From assembly GCA_025800125.1 (NCBI GenBank), contig JAOXSF010000035.1:62001-126000 (forward strand): a stretch of 64,000 bases of DNA, in the 5' to 3' direction. The notes below the pieces were generated by a model. That model saw nothing but the letters and a program-made list of their open reading frames with translations, was not told the DNA's origin and searched no databases. A program made the translations under genes and the position numbers. The stretch is from Marinobacterium sp. Lineage in GTDB: Bacteria; Pseudomonadota; Gammaproteobacteria; Pseudomonadales; Balneatricaceae. Positions 52,826-60,295 of this stretch are shown one piece after another; within the stretch, counting starts at the first letter, position 1; each line of letters starts with the position of its first letter.

Positions 52826-53086
52826 TCAGGCGTCGTAATGGTCGTAGCCCTGGTAACTGTCGGCAATATGACGACGCAGTCGATTATTTTCCATGCGTTC
52901 CTCAATCTCACGGCGACGGTTACGGCGTGCTGTTTTGCGGCGTGGTTCTGCGTCTTGCTGTGTTTCTTCCCAGTAGTTCTGGTCATCCAGCAGACTCTGG
53001 TCAATACGGATTCGGGTACCCATTGCTCTGTCTCGTGCTACAGATATGCTGCGACGGCGGGTTGCTGTTCGCTTACGGTGCTGCAT
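52826..53086 (-). CDS. Small basic protein, possibly PA3496-like
   Basis: 86 residues, rich in Arg and Glu, on the strand opposite prfA and prmC. The C-terminal part (RRNRRREIEERMENNRLRRH) resembles the short conserved end of the PA3496-type putative regulatory proteins, from memory and not checked by search. AGGAT is close to the ATG at 53086; a second possible start is at 53023 (MGTRIRIDQSLLDD). No transmembrane or signal segment. The function is unknown. Confidence 0.55.
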   Translation of the reverse strand: MQHRKRTATRRRSISVARDRAMGTRIRIDQSLLDDQNYWEETQQDAEPRRKTARRNRRREIEERMENNRLRRHIADSYQGYDHYDA

Positions 53087-53231
53087 ATCCTGTGGTTATA
53101 TGTGGCTCGGCCAGTCTGTGAACAGACTGGTGTCGGTGGATGCCCACGCTAACCGCGATATGTTGCATTTATATCTCAGAATTCTGTCAGTCTGCAGAAA
53201 ATGACTGACCTTTACGCAAGGTTCGTAAGTA

Positions 53232-54098
53232 ATGCGAATAGATCAGGCGCTGGCTGTCAGCGCACAACTGGAAGGGCTCAGTGATAGTCCGAAGCTGGAT
53301 GTCGAGCTGCTGCTGTGTGCGGTGCTGGATAAGCCCCGCAGTTACCTGTTTACCTGGCCGGATAAAACGCTGACGGATATCCAGCTGCAACGCTTTAATG
53401 CCTGTGTACAGCGTCGTCTGACCGGCGAGCCAATCGCCCATATTGTTGGCCATACTGGCTTCTGGACGCTGCAACTGGATGTGTCCGCTGATACTTTGAT
53501 ACCACGGCCGGAAACCGAGTTGCTGGTGGAACTGGCGCTGGCAAAATTACCTGTGCAGCCTTGTCAGGTGGCAGACCTGGGCACCGGCACCGGTGCAATC
53601 GCGCTGGCACTGGCCAGTGAACGACCACAGGACCAGGTAGTTGGTTGCGACCGTATCGCTGCTGCGGTCGCGCTGGCAGAACACAACCGTCGGCGCTTGC
53701 AGCTGCACAATGTCCGTTTCTGTGAAGGCAGCTGGTTTGAGCCACTGGCTACCTGTTTCGAACCGGGCTCATTTGAACTTATTGTCAGTAACCCGCCCTA
53801 TATTGACCCACAGGACCCGCACTTGGTGCAGGGCGATGTGCGCTTTGAACCTGCCAGCGCATTAACCGCCGCCGATGCGGGTATGGCAGATATCCGCCAT
53901 ATTGCCAGCCAGGCGCGACACTGGCTTAAAGCCGGTGGCTGGCTGATGTTTGAACATGGTTATGATCAGGGCCCGGTCAGCACACAGCTGTTGCAGACGC
54001 TGGGCTATACCAATGTAGAAACTGTCAAAGATTACGGGGCGCGGGACAGGGTTACTCTGGGCCGCTGGAATCCTGAAGGAGTGTCTGATGCTGAATGA
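53232..54098 (+). CDS. prmC: Release factor glutamine methyltransferase
   Basis: Methylates the GGQ glutamine of RF1 and RF2. The N-terminal helical substrate domain is followed by a SAM-binding Rossmann fold with ADLGTGTGAIALALA and the catalytic NPPY motif (near residue 187). It has 288 residues. It overlaps the moeB start by 11 nt. Confidence 0.96.
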   Translation: MRIDQALAVSAQLEGLSDSPKLDVELLLCAVLDKPRSYLFTWPDKTLTDIQLQRFNACVQRRLTGEPIAHIVGHTGFWTLQLDVSADTLIPRPETELLVELALAKLPVQPCQVADLGTGTGAIALALASERPQDQVVGCDRIAAAVALAEHNRRRLQLHNVRFCEGSWFEPLATCFEPGSFELIVSNPPYIDPQDPHLVQGDVRFEPASALTAADAGMADIRHIASQARHWLKAGGWLMFEHGYDQGPVSTQLLQTLGYTNVETVKDYGARDRVTLGRWNPEGVSDAE

Positions 54099-54834
54099 TG
54101 ACCAGCTGCTGCGTTACAGTCGCCAGATTATGCTGGCGCAAGTGGATATTAAAGGTCAGCAGGCCTGGCTGGACAGCCGGGTGCTGATTATCGGTGCCGG
54201 TGGTCTGGGTAGCCCGGTTGCCATTTATCTGGCCGCAGCTGGTGTTGGCCATCTGGTGCTGGTAGACGACGATGAGGTTGATCTGAGCAACCTGCAACGG
54301 CAGATCGTTCATACCACAGATCGTATCGGGCAGGCCAAGGTTGAATCGGCAAAACAGAGTCTGCTGGCACTGAACCCTGCGGTACAGGTTGAAACCATCG
54401 CCCGGCGACTGACAGGTGAGGCACTGGCACAGCAGGTTGAACAGGCAGATCTGGTGGTTGATTGTACCGATAACTTCAGTAGTCGTTTTGTGCTTAACCG
54501 TGCCTGCTTTGCCCACTGTACACCGCTGGTCTCGGGTGCTGCTATTCGTACAGAAGGTCAGGTAGCGGTATATGACCCGCGCCATGACGACTCGCCCTGT
54601 TACCAGTGTCTGTATAAAGAGGGTGATGATGAAAACCTGACCTGTTCTGAGTCCGGTGTGCTGGCACCGCTGGTGGGCATTATTGGTTCGGTACAGGCGA
54701 TGGAAGCGTTAAAGGTTTTGGCCAGTATCGGCACACCTTTGGTAGGGCGTCTATTGTTACTTGATGGTCTTGGTATGGAGTGGCGCAGCCTGAAATTGCG
54801 TAAAGACCCGGCCTGCCCTGTGTGTAGCAAGTGA
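54088..54834 (+). CDS. moeB: MoeB/ThiF-family adenylyltransferase
   Basis: E1-like enzyme that adenylates the C-terminal glycine of a ubiquitin-fold sulfur carrier (MoaD or ThiS). 248 residues with a nucleotide motif GAGGLGSPVAIYLAAAGVG, the VDDDEVDLSNLQRQ block and two CxxC zinc pairs (CYQC, CPVC). By synteny (hemA-prfA-prmC-moeB) MoeB is favoured; ThiF cannot be excluded. murI, often next, is absent. Confidence 0.88.
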   Translation: MLNDDQLLRYSRQIMLAQVDIKGQQAWLDSRVLIIGAGGLGSPVAIYLAAAGVGHLVLVDDDEVDLSNLQRQIVHTTDRIGQAKVESAKQSLLALNPAVQVETIARRLTGEALAQQVEQADLVVDCTDNFSSRFVLNRACFAHCTPLVSGAAIRTEGQVAVYDPRHDDSPCYQCLYKEGDDENLTCSESGVLAPLVGIIGSVQAMEALKVLASIGTPLVGRLLLLDGLGMEWRSLKLRKDPACPVCSK

Positions 54835-54986
54835 TGATATGTATCAAGTAATGATATCTGGCCAGTAACGGCGCACAGGAAGGCACAGGAAAGTAACGGC
54901 GCGCAGAAAGTGATGGTGTCTGGAAAGTAACGGTGTCTGGAAAGCAACAGCACCTGGACACCTGGACAGCAGCATCGGAAAAGTAA
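54829..54986 (+). repeat. 17-bp tandem repeat array at the moeB 3' end
   Basis: Units include AAGTGATGATATGTATC (whose AAG TGA is the last codon and stop of moeB), AAGTAATGATATCTGGC, CAGTAACGGCGCACAGG, AAAGTAACGGCGCGCAG, AAAGTGATGGTGTCTGG, AAAGTAACGGTGTCTGG and AAAGCAACAGCACCTGG, with two short partial units (AAGGCACAGG, ACACCTGG). Confidence 0.85.
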
Positions 54987-55085
54987 GTGGGCTCGCAGCT
55001 CGACATTGAACCTGGTACAGTCAGGTTGCTTAAAAAAGCGGCAGCTAAAAGCCGTAACTACAGACAACAGCAAAGGGGGCGTCTG

Positions 55086-55508
55086 ATGACATTACTGCAG
55101 GCTCAGGATGAGACAGTACGTAAGGTATTGAGTGAAACCCGACTGATTGCGCTGGTGGGGGCTAGTCCGCGTCCACATCGCGCCAGTTATCGGGTGATGG
55201 AGTATATGATTAAACGCGGCTATGAGGTGATTCCGGTGAATCCGGTACAGGCGGGTAAGCGTATTCTGGGCCGTACCGTGGTGGCTTCACTGGCGGAGAT
55301 CAGTCGTCCTGTTGATATGGTTGATGTATTTCGTAACTCCGATGCAGCAGGTGAAGTCATTGATGAAGCGATTGCTGTCGGAGCCAAAAGTGTCTGGTTA
55401 CAACTGGATGTTATTGATGAGGCAGGCGCGGAGCGCGCACGTAAGGCTGGCCTGGATGTGGTGATGGACCGCTGCCCGGCAATCGAGATACCAAGGCTGG
55501 GGCTGTAA
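55086..55508 (+). CDS. CoA-binding domain protein (YccU-like)
   Basis: 140 residues forming a single Rossmann CoA-binding domain: LIALVGASPRPHRASYRVMEY (nucleotide loop), YEVIPVNP and VDMVDVFRNSD. The start at 55086 has AAAGGGGG upstream; an in-frame extension to 54987 has no family similarity and runs into repeats. The role is unknown; related proteins bind CoA. Confidence 0.85.
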   Translation: MTLLQAQDETVRKVLSETRLIALVGASPRPHRASYRVMEYMIKRGYEVIPVNPVQAGKRILGRTVVASLAEISRPVDMVDVFRNSDAAGEVIDEAIAVGAKSVWLQLDVIDEAGAERARKAGLDVVMDRCPAIEIPRLGL

Positions 55509-55564
55509 TGTTTCTTGATAAGAAGAATTCCCATTTCTGATAATGTCTACCAGATCAACATCAA

Positions 55565-55682
55565 CGGCTTGGTGCTTTAATCGCTTGGTGCTTTAAATCG
55601 CTTGGTGCTTTAAATCGCTTGGTGCTTTAAATCGCTTAGTGCTTTAAATCGCTTAGTGCTTTAAATCGCTTAGTACCTGAAT
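55565..55682. repeat. 17-bp tandem repeat array
   Basis: About seven units of CGCTTGGTGCTTTAAAT (the first and last 16 bp and diverged). Units 2-4 are identical, and units 5-6 share a G-to-A change. It is the most uniform array in the window and lies between the CoA-binding gene and the AraC gene. Confidence 0.95.
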
Positions 55683-55725
55683 AGCGTGTTGATTCGACGG
55701 TGTATTAACAGGAAAGGGGGCAAGG

Positions 55726-56613
55726 GTGCAGGAATCCATAGTGGTAGCTGACAGCGGTGAAACAGTGCAGTTTCTGTTTCGAGAAGTACAGTTGCAACCC
55801 GGGTTATCCGTTGGAGTAACCCATTGCCAGAGTGATATCAAAGGGCCATTGTCTTTTGCTGGTGATAGCAAAAATCTGCATTTTAACTGTTTACTGGCAG
55901 GACATTTTGCTGCGCGTGTTGGTCACTGTCAGTTACAGCTGGACAAGGGAGCCCTTAATCTGGGGTTTGCTGCCGGAGAGTCCTTTGAATTAAGCCATTG
56001 CCAGCCTTTTACCGATCTGGAAGTGATGGTCGAACCAGCGCTACTGGCCTGTCTGGCAGGTGATAACCCTCAGCTGGCTGCTTTGTGTGATACCCCGGCG
56101 CTTTTTATGCAGCAACAGCAACATTGCCGTCGCTCTATCACGGCAGCGACACAGGTTGCTGCCCTGCTGCATAACAGCCCGGAGCAAAGCCTGCTGATTC
56201 ATTCGGCAACGCTGGAGTATCTGCACTGGCATCTGCAGGCATTTGTGCCACAGAGCCGTGATGAACGGGTCAGCCTGCGTGAACGCCGCCAACTACAGCA
56301 GGCCCGCGAACGGCTATTGCAGGATCTTTCCGCGCCACCGACCATCGCTGAACTGTCCCGCGCAGTGGGGCTGAACCAGTTTCGATTAAAACAGGCCTTT
56401 CGTCAGTTGTATGGCAACAGTATCTATGCCACTTTTCAGCAGGAAAGGATGCAGGCCGCGATGGAGTTGCTGCAGCAACATAACGTCACTGAAACCGCTA
56501 TGCTGCTGGGTTATAGCAATACCAGCCATTTCAGTGCGGCTTTTCGTAAGCAGTTTGGCCTGACACCACGGGATGCCAGGCATGAGCGACAGACAAAAAT
56601 GACCGTTCAGTGA
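55726..56613 (+). CDS. AraC-family regulator (PchR-like)
   Basis: 295 residues. The N-terminal sensing region is of unknown ligand. The C-terminal AraC domain has two helix-turn-helix units (TIAELSRAVGLNQFRLKQAF; TETAMLLGYSNTSHFSAAFR). The GTG start has AAAGGGGG upstream. It converges on a TonB receptor gene with a 9-bp gap; such pairs usually sense a siderophore and induce its receptor, which is inference here. Confidence 0.88.
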   Translation: MQESIVVADSGETVQFLFREVQLQPGLSVGVTHCQSDIKGPLSFAGDSKNLHFNCLLAGHFAARVGHCQLQLDKGALNLGFAAGESFELSHCQPFTDLEVMVEPALLACLAGDNPQLAALCDTPALFMQQQQHCRRSITAATQVAALLHNSPEQSLLIHSATLEYLHWHLQAFVPQSRDERVSLRERRQLQQARERLLQDLSAPPTIAELSRAVGLNQFRLKQAFRQLYGNSIYATFQQERMQAAMELLQQHNVTETAMLLGYSNTSHFSAAFRKQFGLTPRDARHERQTKMTVQ

Positions 56614-56622
56614 TGGCGGTGC

Positions 56623-58752
56623 TTAAAACAGCAGATTCATGGTGACCCCCACAGCGCGTGGCTCACCTGCTGAGGCCATTGGCCCGAAGCCCTGGTCGAA
56701 AGCAATTTTGACATACTCTTCGTCAAACAGATTCTTTGACCACAAATAGGCTTCCCAGCTGTCGGCTTCTACGCCCACTTTCAGATTAACCAGGCTGTAA
56801 GCATCCTGTTTAAAGCGATTTGCGGCATCAAAGTAGTGTTCGCCGGTATGTTGCCAGTCAACGCGACTGAACAGATCCAGGCCTGAGGCCAGTGGCTGTC
56901 GATTCTGTATGCTCAGATTGCCTGTCCAGTCAGGGGCAAACGGCATCGCATTACCAGAGCAGTCTGCGATGGAACAACTGTTGTATCGGTCAAAGCTGGC
57001 ATCGTTATAGCCCAGCCCGGCCATCAGCAGCCAGCCCGGTGCCGGAATATAGCGTGCTTCCAGTTCCATACCTTTACTGGTGCTGGCACCGGCGTTCTCA
57101 GTGAATACCTGGCTACCAATAAACTTCTGTACCTGCTGGTTGCTCAGGTCGATATAGTAAACGGCAGCGTTCAGCTGCAACTGATCATTGAGCAGACTCT
57201 GTTTGAAGCCCAGCTCATAGTTGATGCTTTTTTCCGAGTCATATTCAATGTCGTCCAGATTGGGGTAGAGGTCATCAAAACCGCCCGCGCGGTAACCTTT
57301 GCTGACCGAGCCATAAACCATCAGCTCATCATCCGGTTGCCAGCTCAGCACAGCTTTTGGCAGCCATTCACTGAAGTCCTTATCCCCTGCAAGTGTGCCG
57401 CTGGCGCCAGTCATCGCATTGATGCTGCCATCCAGCTTGCGATTTTCGTCGTCATAACGAAGGCCGGTTGTCAGCATCCACTGATCATTCAGTGCGTAGT
57501 CGAGCTGGCCAAATACCGCATAACCGGATTGCTCTTTGTTAAAGGTGTTTCGGTCTACCAGATCACCGGTGCCGAAGTTCATTGTATTGTGGCCACCCGA
57601 ATAGCTGTCTGCGCTGTAGTAGTAAAGCCCAGCCAGCCAGTTGAGCGGGCCGCCGTCCGGTTCAGAGGCAAGGCGCAATTCCTGTGTCAGCTGATCATGT
57701 TCTTCGTTTGCCAGTGCGTGGTAGTACATCGCGTCCATCGACATACCATCGCTATCGGATGAATTGAAGTTCTCCCAGTCACGCCAGCTGGTGACCGAGG
57801 TCAGTGTCATCCCCTGAAGCTGCCATTCCAGTGTCAGTGCGCTCCCCCATGAGTCCTGATCATCGCGGCCACGGTAGTTATGGGACACCTGCTGCGGGTT
57901 CTGGGCCAATGTATCCAGCGGTGTGAAAGCGTAGGACCCCCCCCGGAAACGATGGACATCCAGTGCCAGAGTTGCACTGAAATCATCATGGGGTTGCCAC
58001 ATCAGTTTGGTACGTAACGAACGATCATCACGCTGATCCAGTTTTTCATCGAAAAACAGATTGTCGATATTGCCGCTATCATCTACCAGATTGGTGGAAA
58101 TACTGGCGAACAGCTCATCCTCAATCAGTGCATCGTTATAGCGTGCCTGGAATTGAGTACGGCCCAGATCATCATGGCGCAGTGATATTTTACCTTCGGC
58201 TGGTGCATCCGGTGAGCGAGTGGTGACATTGACGATACCGGCCAGTGAGTTACCGCCATACAGGCTGCCCTGAGGGCCACGTAGTACTTCAATGGTTTCG
58301 ATATCCAGCATATCAAAATCGAACATGCCATTGCTGGTCAGGTTCACCCCATCCAGATAGACACCTGCGGTAGGAGGGGTGAAAAGCCCAGGCCCGATAC
58401 CACGAATAAAAATATTGGTATCCCGTCGTCCAGCCCAGGTCATGATATGCAGGTTCGGTGTCTGGCGTGCTACTTCGGTTAGCGAGTTGATCTCGGCATC
58501 TGCAATTTCTTCCGTGGTGACCGCCGTAATACTGGCAGGTACATCCTGTAGTTCGGCACTGCGCTTTTCAGCCCGCACCACAATAGCACCCAGCGAGGTC
58601 TGTTCGGCGCTCTGCTCACTGGCCAGCGCCGCTGTGGATAGCATTGTTGTGGACAGTACGGTTGTGGATAAAGCAATGGCGATGGCCAATGACAGCGGTT
58701 GTACGCCAGGGGTGGGGGGGACGGCTATCGCCTGTCGCGTCTGGTTAAACAT
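56623..58752 (-). CDS. TonB-dependent outer membrane receptor
   Basis: 709 residues. An Ala/Ser/Thr-rich signal peptide is followed by a TonB box-like AIVVRAEK, a plug domain (VPASITAVTTEEIADA, FIRGIGPGLFTP, VLRGPQGSLYGGNSLAGIVN) and a 22-strand type barrel ending in phenylalanine (TMNLLF). It probably imports a ferric siderophore given the AraC and FecDE-like neighbours. The signal peptide contains an in-frame 15-bp repeat. I see no convincing Fur box upstream. Confidence 0.93.
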   Translation of the reverse strand: MFNQTRQAIAVPPTPGVQPLSLAIAIALSTTVLSTTMLSTAALASEQSAEQTSLGAIVVRAEKRSAELQDVPASITAVTTEEIADAEINSLTEVARQTPNLHIMTWAGRRDTNIFIRGIGPGLFTPPTAGVYLDGVNLTSNGMFDFDMLDIETIEVLRGPQGSLYGGNSLAGIVNVTTRSPDAPAEGKISLRHDDLGRTQFQARYNDALIEDELFASISTNLVDDSGNIDNLFFDEKLDQRDDRSLRTKLMWQPHDDFSATLALDVHRFRGGSYAFTPLDTLAQNPQQVSHNYRGRDDQDSWGSALTLEWQLQGMTLTSVTSWRDWENFNSSDSDGMSMDAMYYHALANEEHDQLTQELRLASEPDGGPLNWLAGLYYYSADSYSGGHNTMNFGTGDLVDRNTFNKEQSGYAVFGQLDYALNDQWMLTTGLRYDDENRKLDGSINAMTGASGTLAGDKDFSEWLPKAVLSWQPDDELMVYGSVSKGYRAGGFDDLYPNLDDIEYDSEKSINYELGFKQSLLNDQLQLNAAVYYIDLSNQQVQKFIGSQVFTENAGASTSKGMELEARYIPAPGWLLMAGLGYNDASFDRYNSCSIADCSGNAMPFAPDWTGNLSIQNRQPLASGLDLFSRVDWQHTGEHYFDAANRFKQDAYSLVNLKVGVEADSWEAYLWSKNLFDEEYVKIAFDQGFGPMASAGEPRAVGVTMNLLF
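58631..58675 (-). repeat. In-frame 15-bp repeat in the receptor signal peptide
   Basis: Minus-strand units GCTTTATCCACAACC, GTACTGTCCACAACA and ATGCTATCCACAGCG encode the repeating pattern L-S-T-T-V / L-S-T-T-M / L-S-T-A-A in the hydrophobic core of the signal. Confidence 0.75.
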
Positions 58753-59150
58753 GGGGTCCTCGAAATGCAGATACAGATGGATGCCAGCGATTGTTGATCA
58801 TTCCGTCAGCCATTCCCGCCCGAAAAGGCTGTGGTAGACCCGAAACAGGAATTATTGCGATTTGGGGGAGGGCTATCGCATCTGTTATCTGGTGAGGGAA
58901 TTCGGGCGAAAGTGTACTTGCCCAGGCTGAATATCTCTGGCAAGCTGCCTGTTAACATCTTGATAGTTGACGGGTTAAAGCTGTTAATAAAAGAATGTTA
59001 AAGCGGCTGTATATCCAGATATAGTTGCCGCTCGGATTCCACGGATGAGTACAGGGCCTGGAGGGCTACCTTCTAATGAATATCAATCAGTTAGTTTTAA
59101 AAGTATCTTCGCTCTCAGTTCGAATATCCAGGCGTGTTGTGTATTACGCT
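58753..59150. other. Gap between the TonB receptor gene and first cassette
   Basis: About 400 bp with no credible gene. It should hold the receptor promoter (minus strand) and the left end of the cassette array. No integrase gene or clear attI is seen. Confidence 0.55.
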
Positions 59151-59469
59151 GTTATGTTTCACCTACACCAAGCAAGGAGGCATCATACCCTTACTTACAA
59201 AATCAGACTTAAAGTACAAATATTCTTGGAAGGCTATTGAGCCAGATGACCCCAAGGTTACTGGTAAGCCAGACAGTACATTATTGAATAGGGGGGAAGG
59301 CTATGAGGTACTCCCATTTATTAATCGTTTTTCGGAAACTCATAATTTCAAGCAAAAGGCATTAGGCCTCAAGACAGAAAGGTTAATAAAAGAACACCTC
59401 CTTGGTGATACTAGGAGTCATAAGAACGTCAATAAATAGCTCGTAGATAACTGGAAAAAATACGACTAA
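59151..59469 (+). pseudogene. Cassette 1: unknown small protein, probably interrupted by a nonsense codon
   Basis: The open frame 59134-59439 contains TKSDLKYKYSWKAIEPDDPK and ends at TAG (59437-59439). The same frame continues past TAG as LVDNWKKYD to TAA at 59467-59469, directly before the attC R'' box. That suggests an original full-length product with a Trp (TGG) changed to TAG. A strong AAGGAGG site at about 59174-59180 is followed by no ATG, GTG or TTG at good spacing (ATC or ATA would be needed), so the start is also unclear. The family is not recognised. Confidence 0.55.
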
Positions 59470-59547
59470 AAATAACAAGGTCAGTCATAGAGACAGCCAA
59501 ACCGCCGCTTCGCTCTGGTTTGGCTGCGTGTGCTGGCGGCGTTATGT
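59470..59547 (+). other. attC-like site 1
   Basis: R'' AAATAAC (59470-59476), a central stem CAGCCAAACC / GGTTTGGCTG, and R' GTTATGT (59541-59547). About 78 nt, directly after the extended cassette 1 frame. Confidence 0.75.
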
Positions 59548-59576
59548 TTGCCGCGTGATTTACTTAAGGATTCTAA

Positions 59577-60182
59577 ATGACTAAAATTCAGTTTGTAATA
59601 GTTCTCATTATAGCCTTGCTTTCCCTCTCCGCTATTGCCTTTTTAAAAGCTGAAAACGGATTTTTAATAGGAAATATAACACCAGAATTGATTGGAGTCT
59701 GTATAGAGTTATTGATAATAATCTTTGTTTTTGATGTCTGGCAAAGGAAGGAGGAGCGCAACAAGAAAATTAAGGTAGAAAGGAGACTTAGAGAATTTCT
59801 GATTTTCTTTCTGAAAGGCAATTTCGATGAGTTTCCCTCTTCTTGTAAGCCAGGTAATTTCTATGGAAAAGATCACACTCAAAACCAATCGGCATTAGAC
59901 AACTTAATCGACTATATTGAACGGAATGGACTGAGTGAAAAATCCGTTCTTGGAATTCAATCTTATTGCCAAAGCGAAAAAGAGGTATTTAACAACTTAA
60001 TACCGGTGGCAGCAGACCTCACAAATGATCATTTTAAGTCATGGGTTAGAATCTCGTATTTTATGAATGCTATCGTTACCAAAAATGACTCCACTAGTCA
60101 TGCGGTTATAAAAATTCTGCAAAACATTAAGCGGTTTGACCGTGAATCATACCAAAATAATTTGTATGTTGGTGCAGAATAA
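59577..60182 (+). CDS. Cassette 2: unknown membrane-anchored protein
   Basis: 201 residues. Two N-terminal hydrophobic segments (about residues 5-23 and 37-54) are followed by a Lys/Arg/Glu-rich helix and a soluble domain of about 120 residues (YGKDHTQNQSALDNLIDYIE, DHFKSWVRISYFMNAIV). It is AT-rich with codon use unlike the flanking genes. I do not recognise the family. Two transmembrane segments plus a cytoplasmic domain is a layout shared by some phage-defence effectors, but nothing specific supports that. It ends 1 nt before the next attC R''. Confidence 0.8.
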   Translation: MTKIQFVIVLIIALLSLSAIAFLKAENGFLIGNITPELIGVCIELLIIIFVFDVWQRKEERNKKIKVERRLREFLIFFLKGNFDEFPSSCKPGNFYGKDHTQNQSALDNLIDYIERNGLSEKSVLGIQSYCQSEKEVFNNLIPVAADLTNDHFKSWVRISYFMNAIVTKNDSTSHAVIKILQNIKRFDRESYQNNLYVGAE

Positions 60183-60183
60183 A

Positions 60184-60256
60184 CATAACAAGCAAAGGCA
60201 GCATCGCCCTTCGGGCTGGACGCGCTAACGCGCGCCTCTTCTTGAGGCGTTATGTT
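60184..60256 (+). other. attC-like site 2
   Basis: R'' ACATAAC (60184-60190) and R' GTTATGT (60250-60256) are exact complements. Inner hairpins (CGCCC TTCG GGCTG; GCGCTAACGCGC; GAGGC) lie between. 73 nt. Confidence 0.85.
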
Positions 60257-60295
60257 TTCATCTACATCTGAGACATTGTCGAATTAATATATTTT

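Noticed and set aside
54987-55085. N-terminal extension of the CoA-binding protein
   Set aside because: The extra residues are unlike the family and arise from the repeat array; a good ribosome site precedes 55086.
55565-55682. CRISPR array
   Set aside because: Units are 17 bp and directly adjacent with no spacers; no cas genes nearby.
58753-59150. Fur box upstream of the TonB receptor gene
   Set aside because: No 19-bp GATAATGATAATCATTATC-like match was found by eye on either strand.
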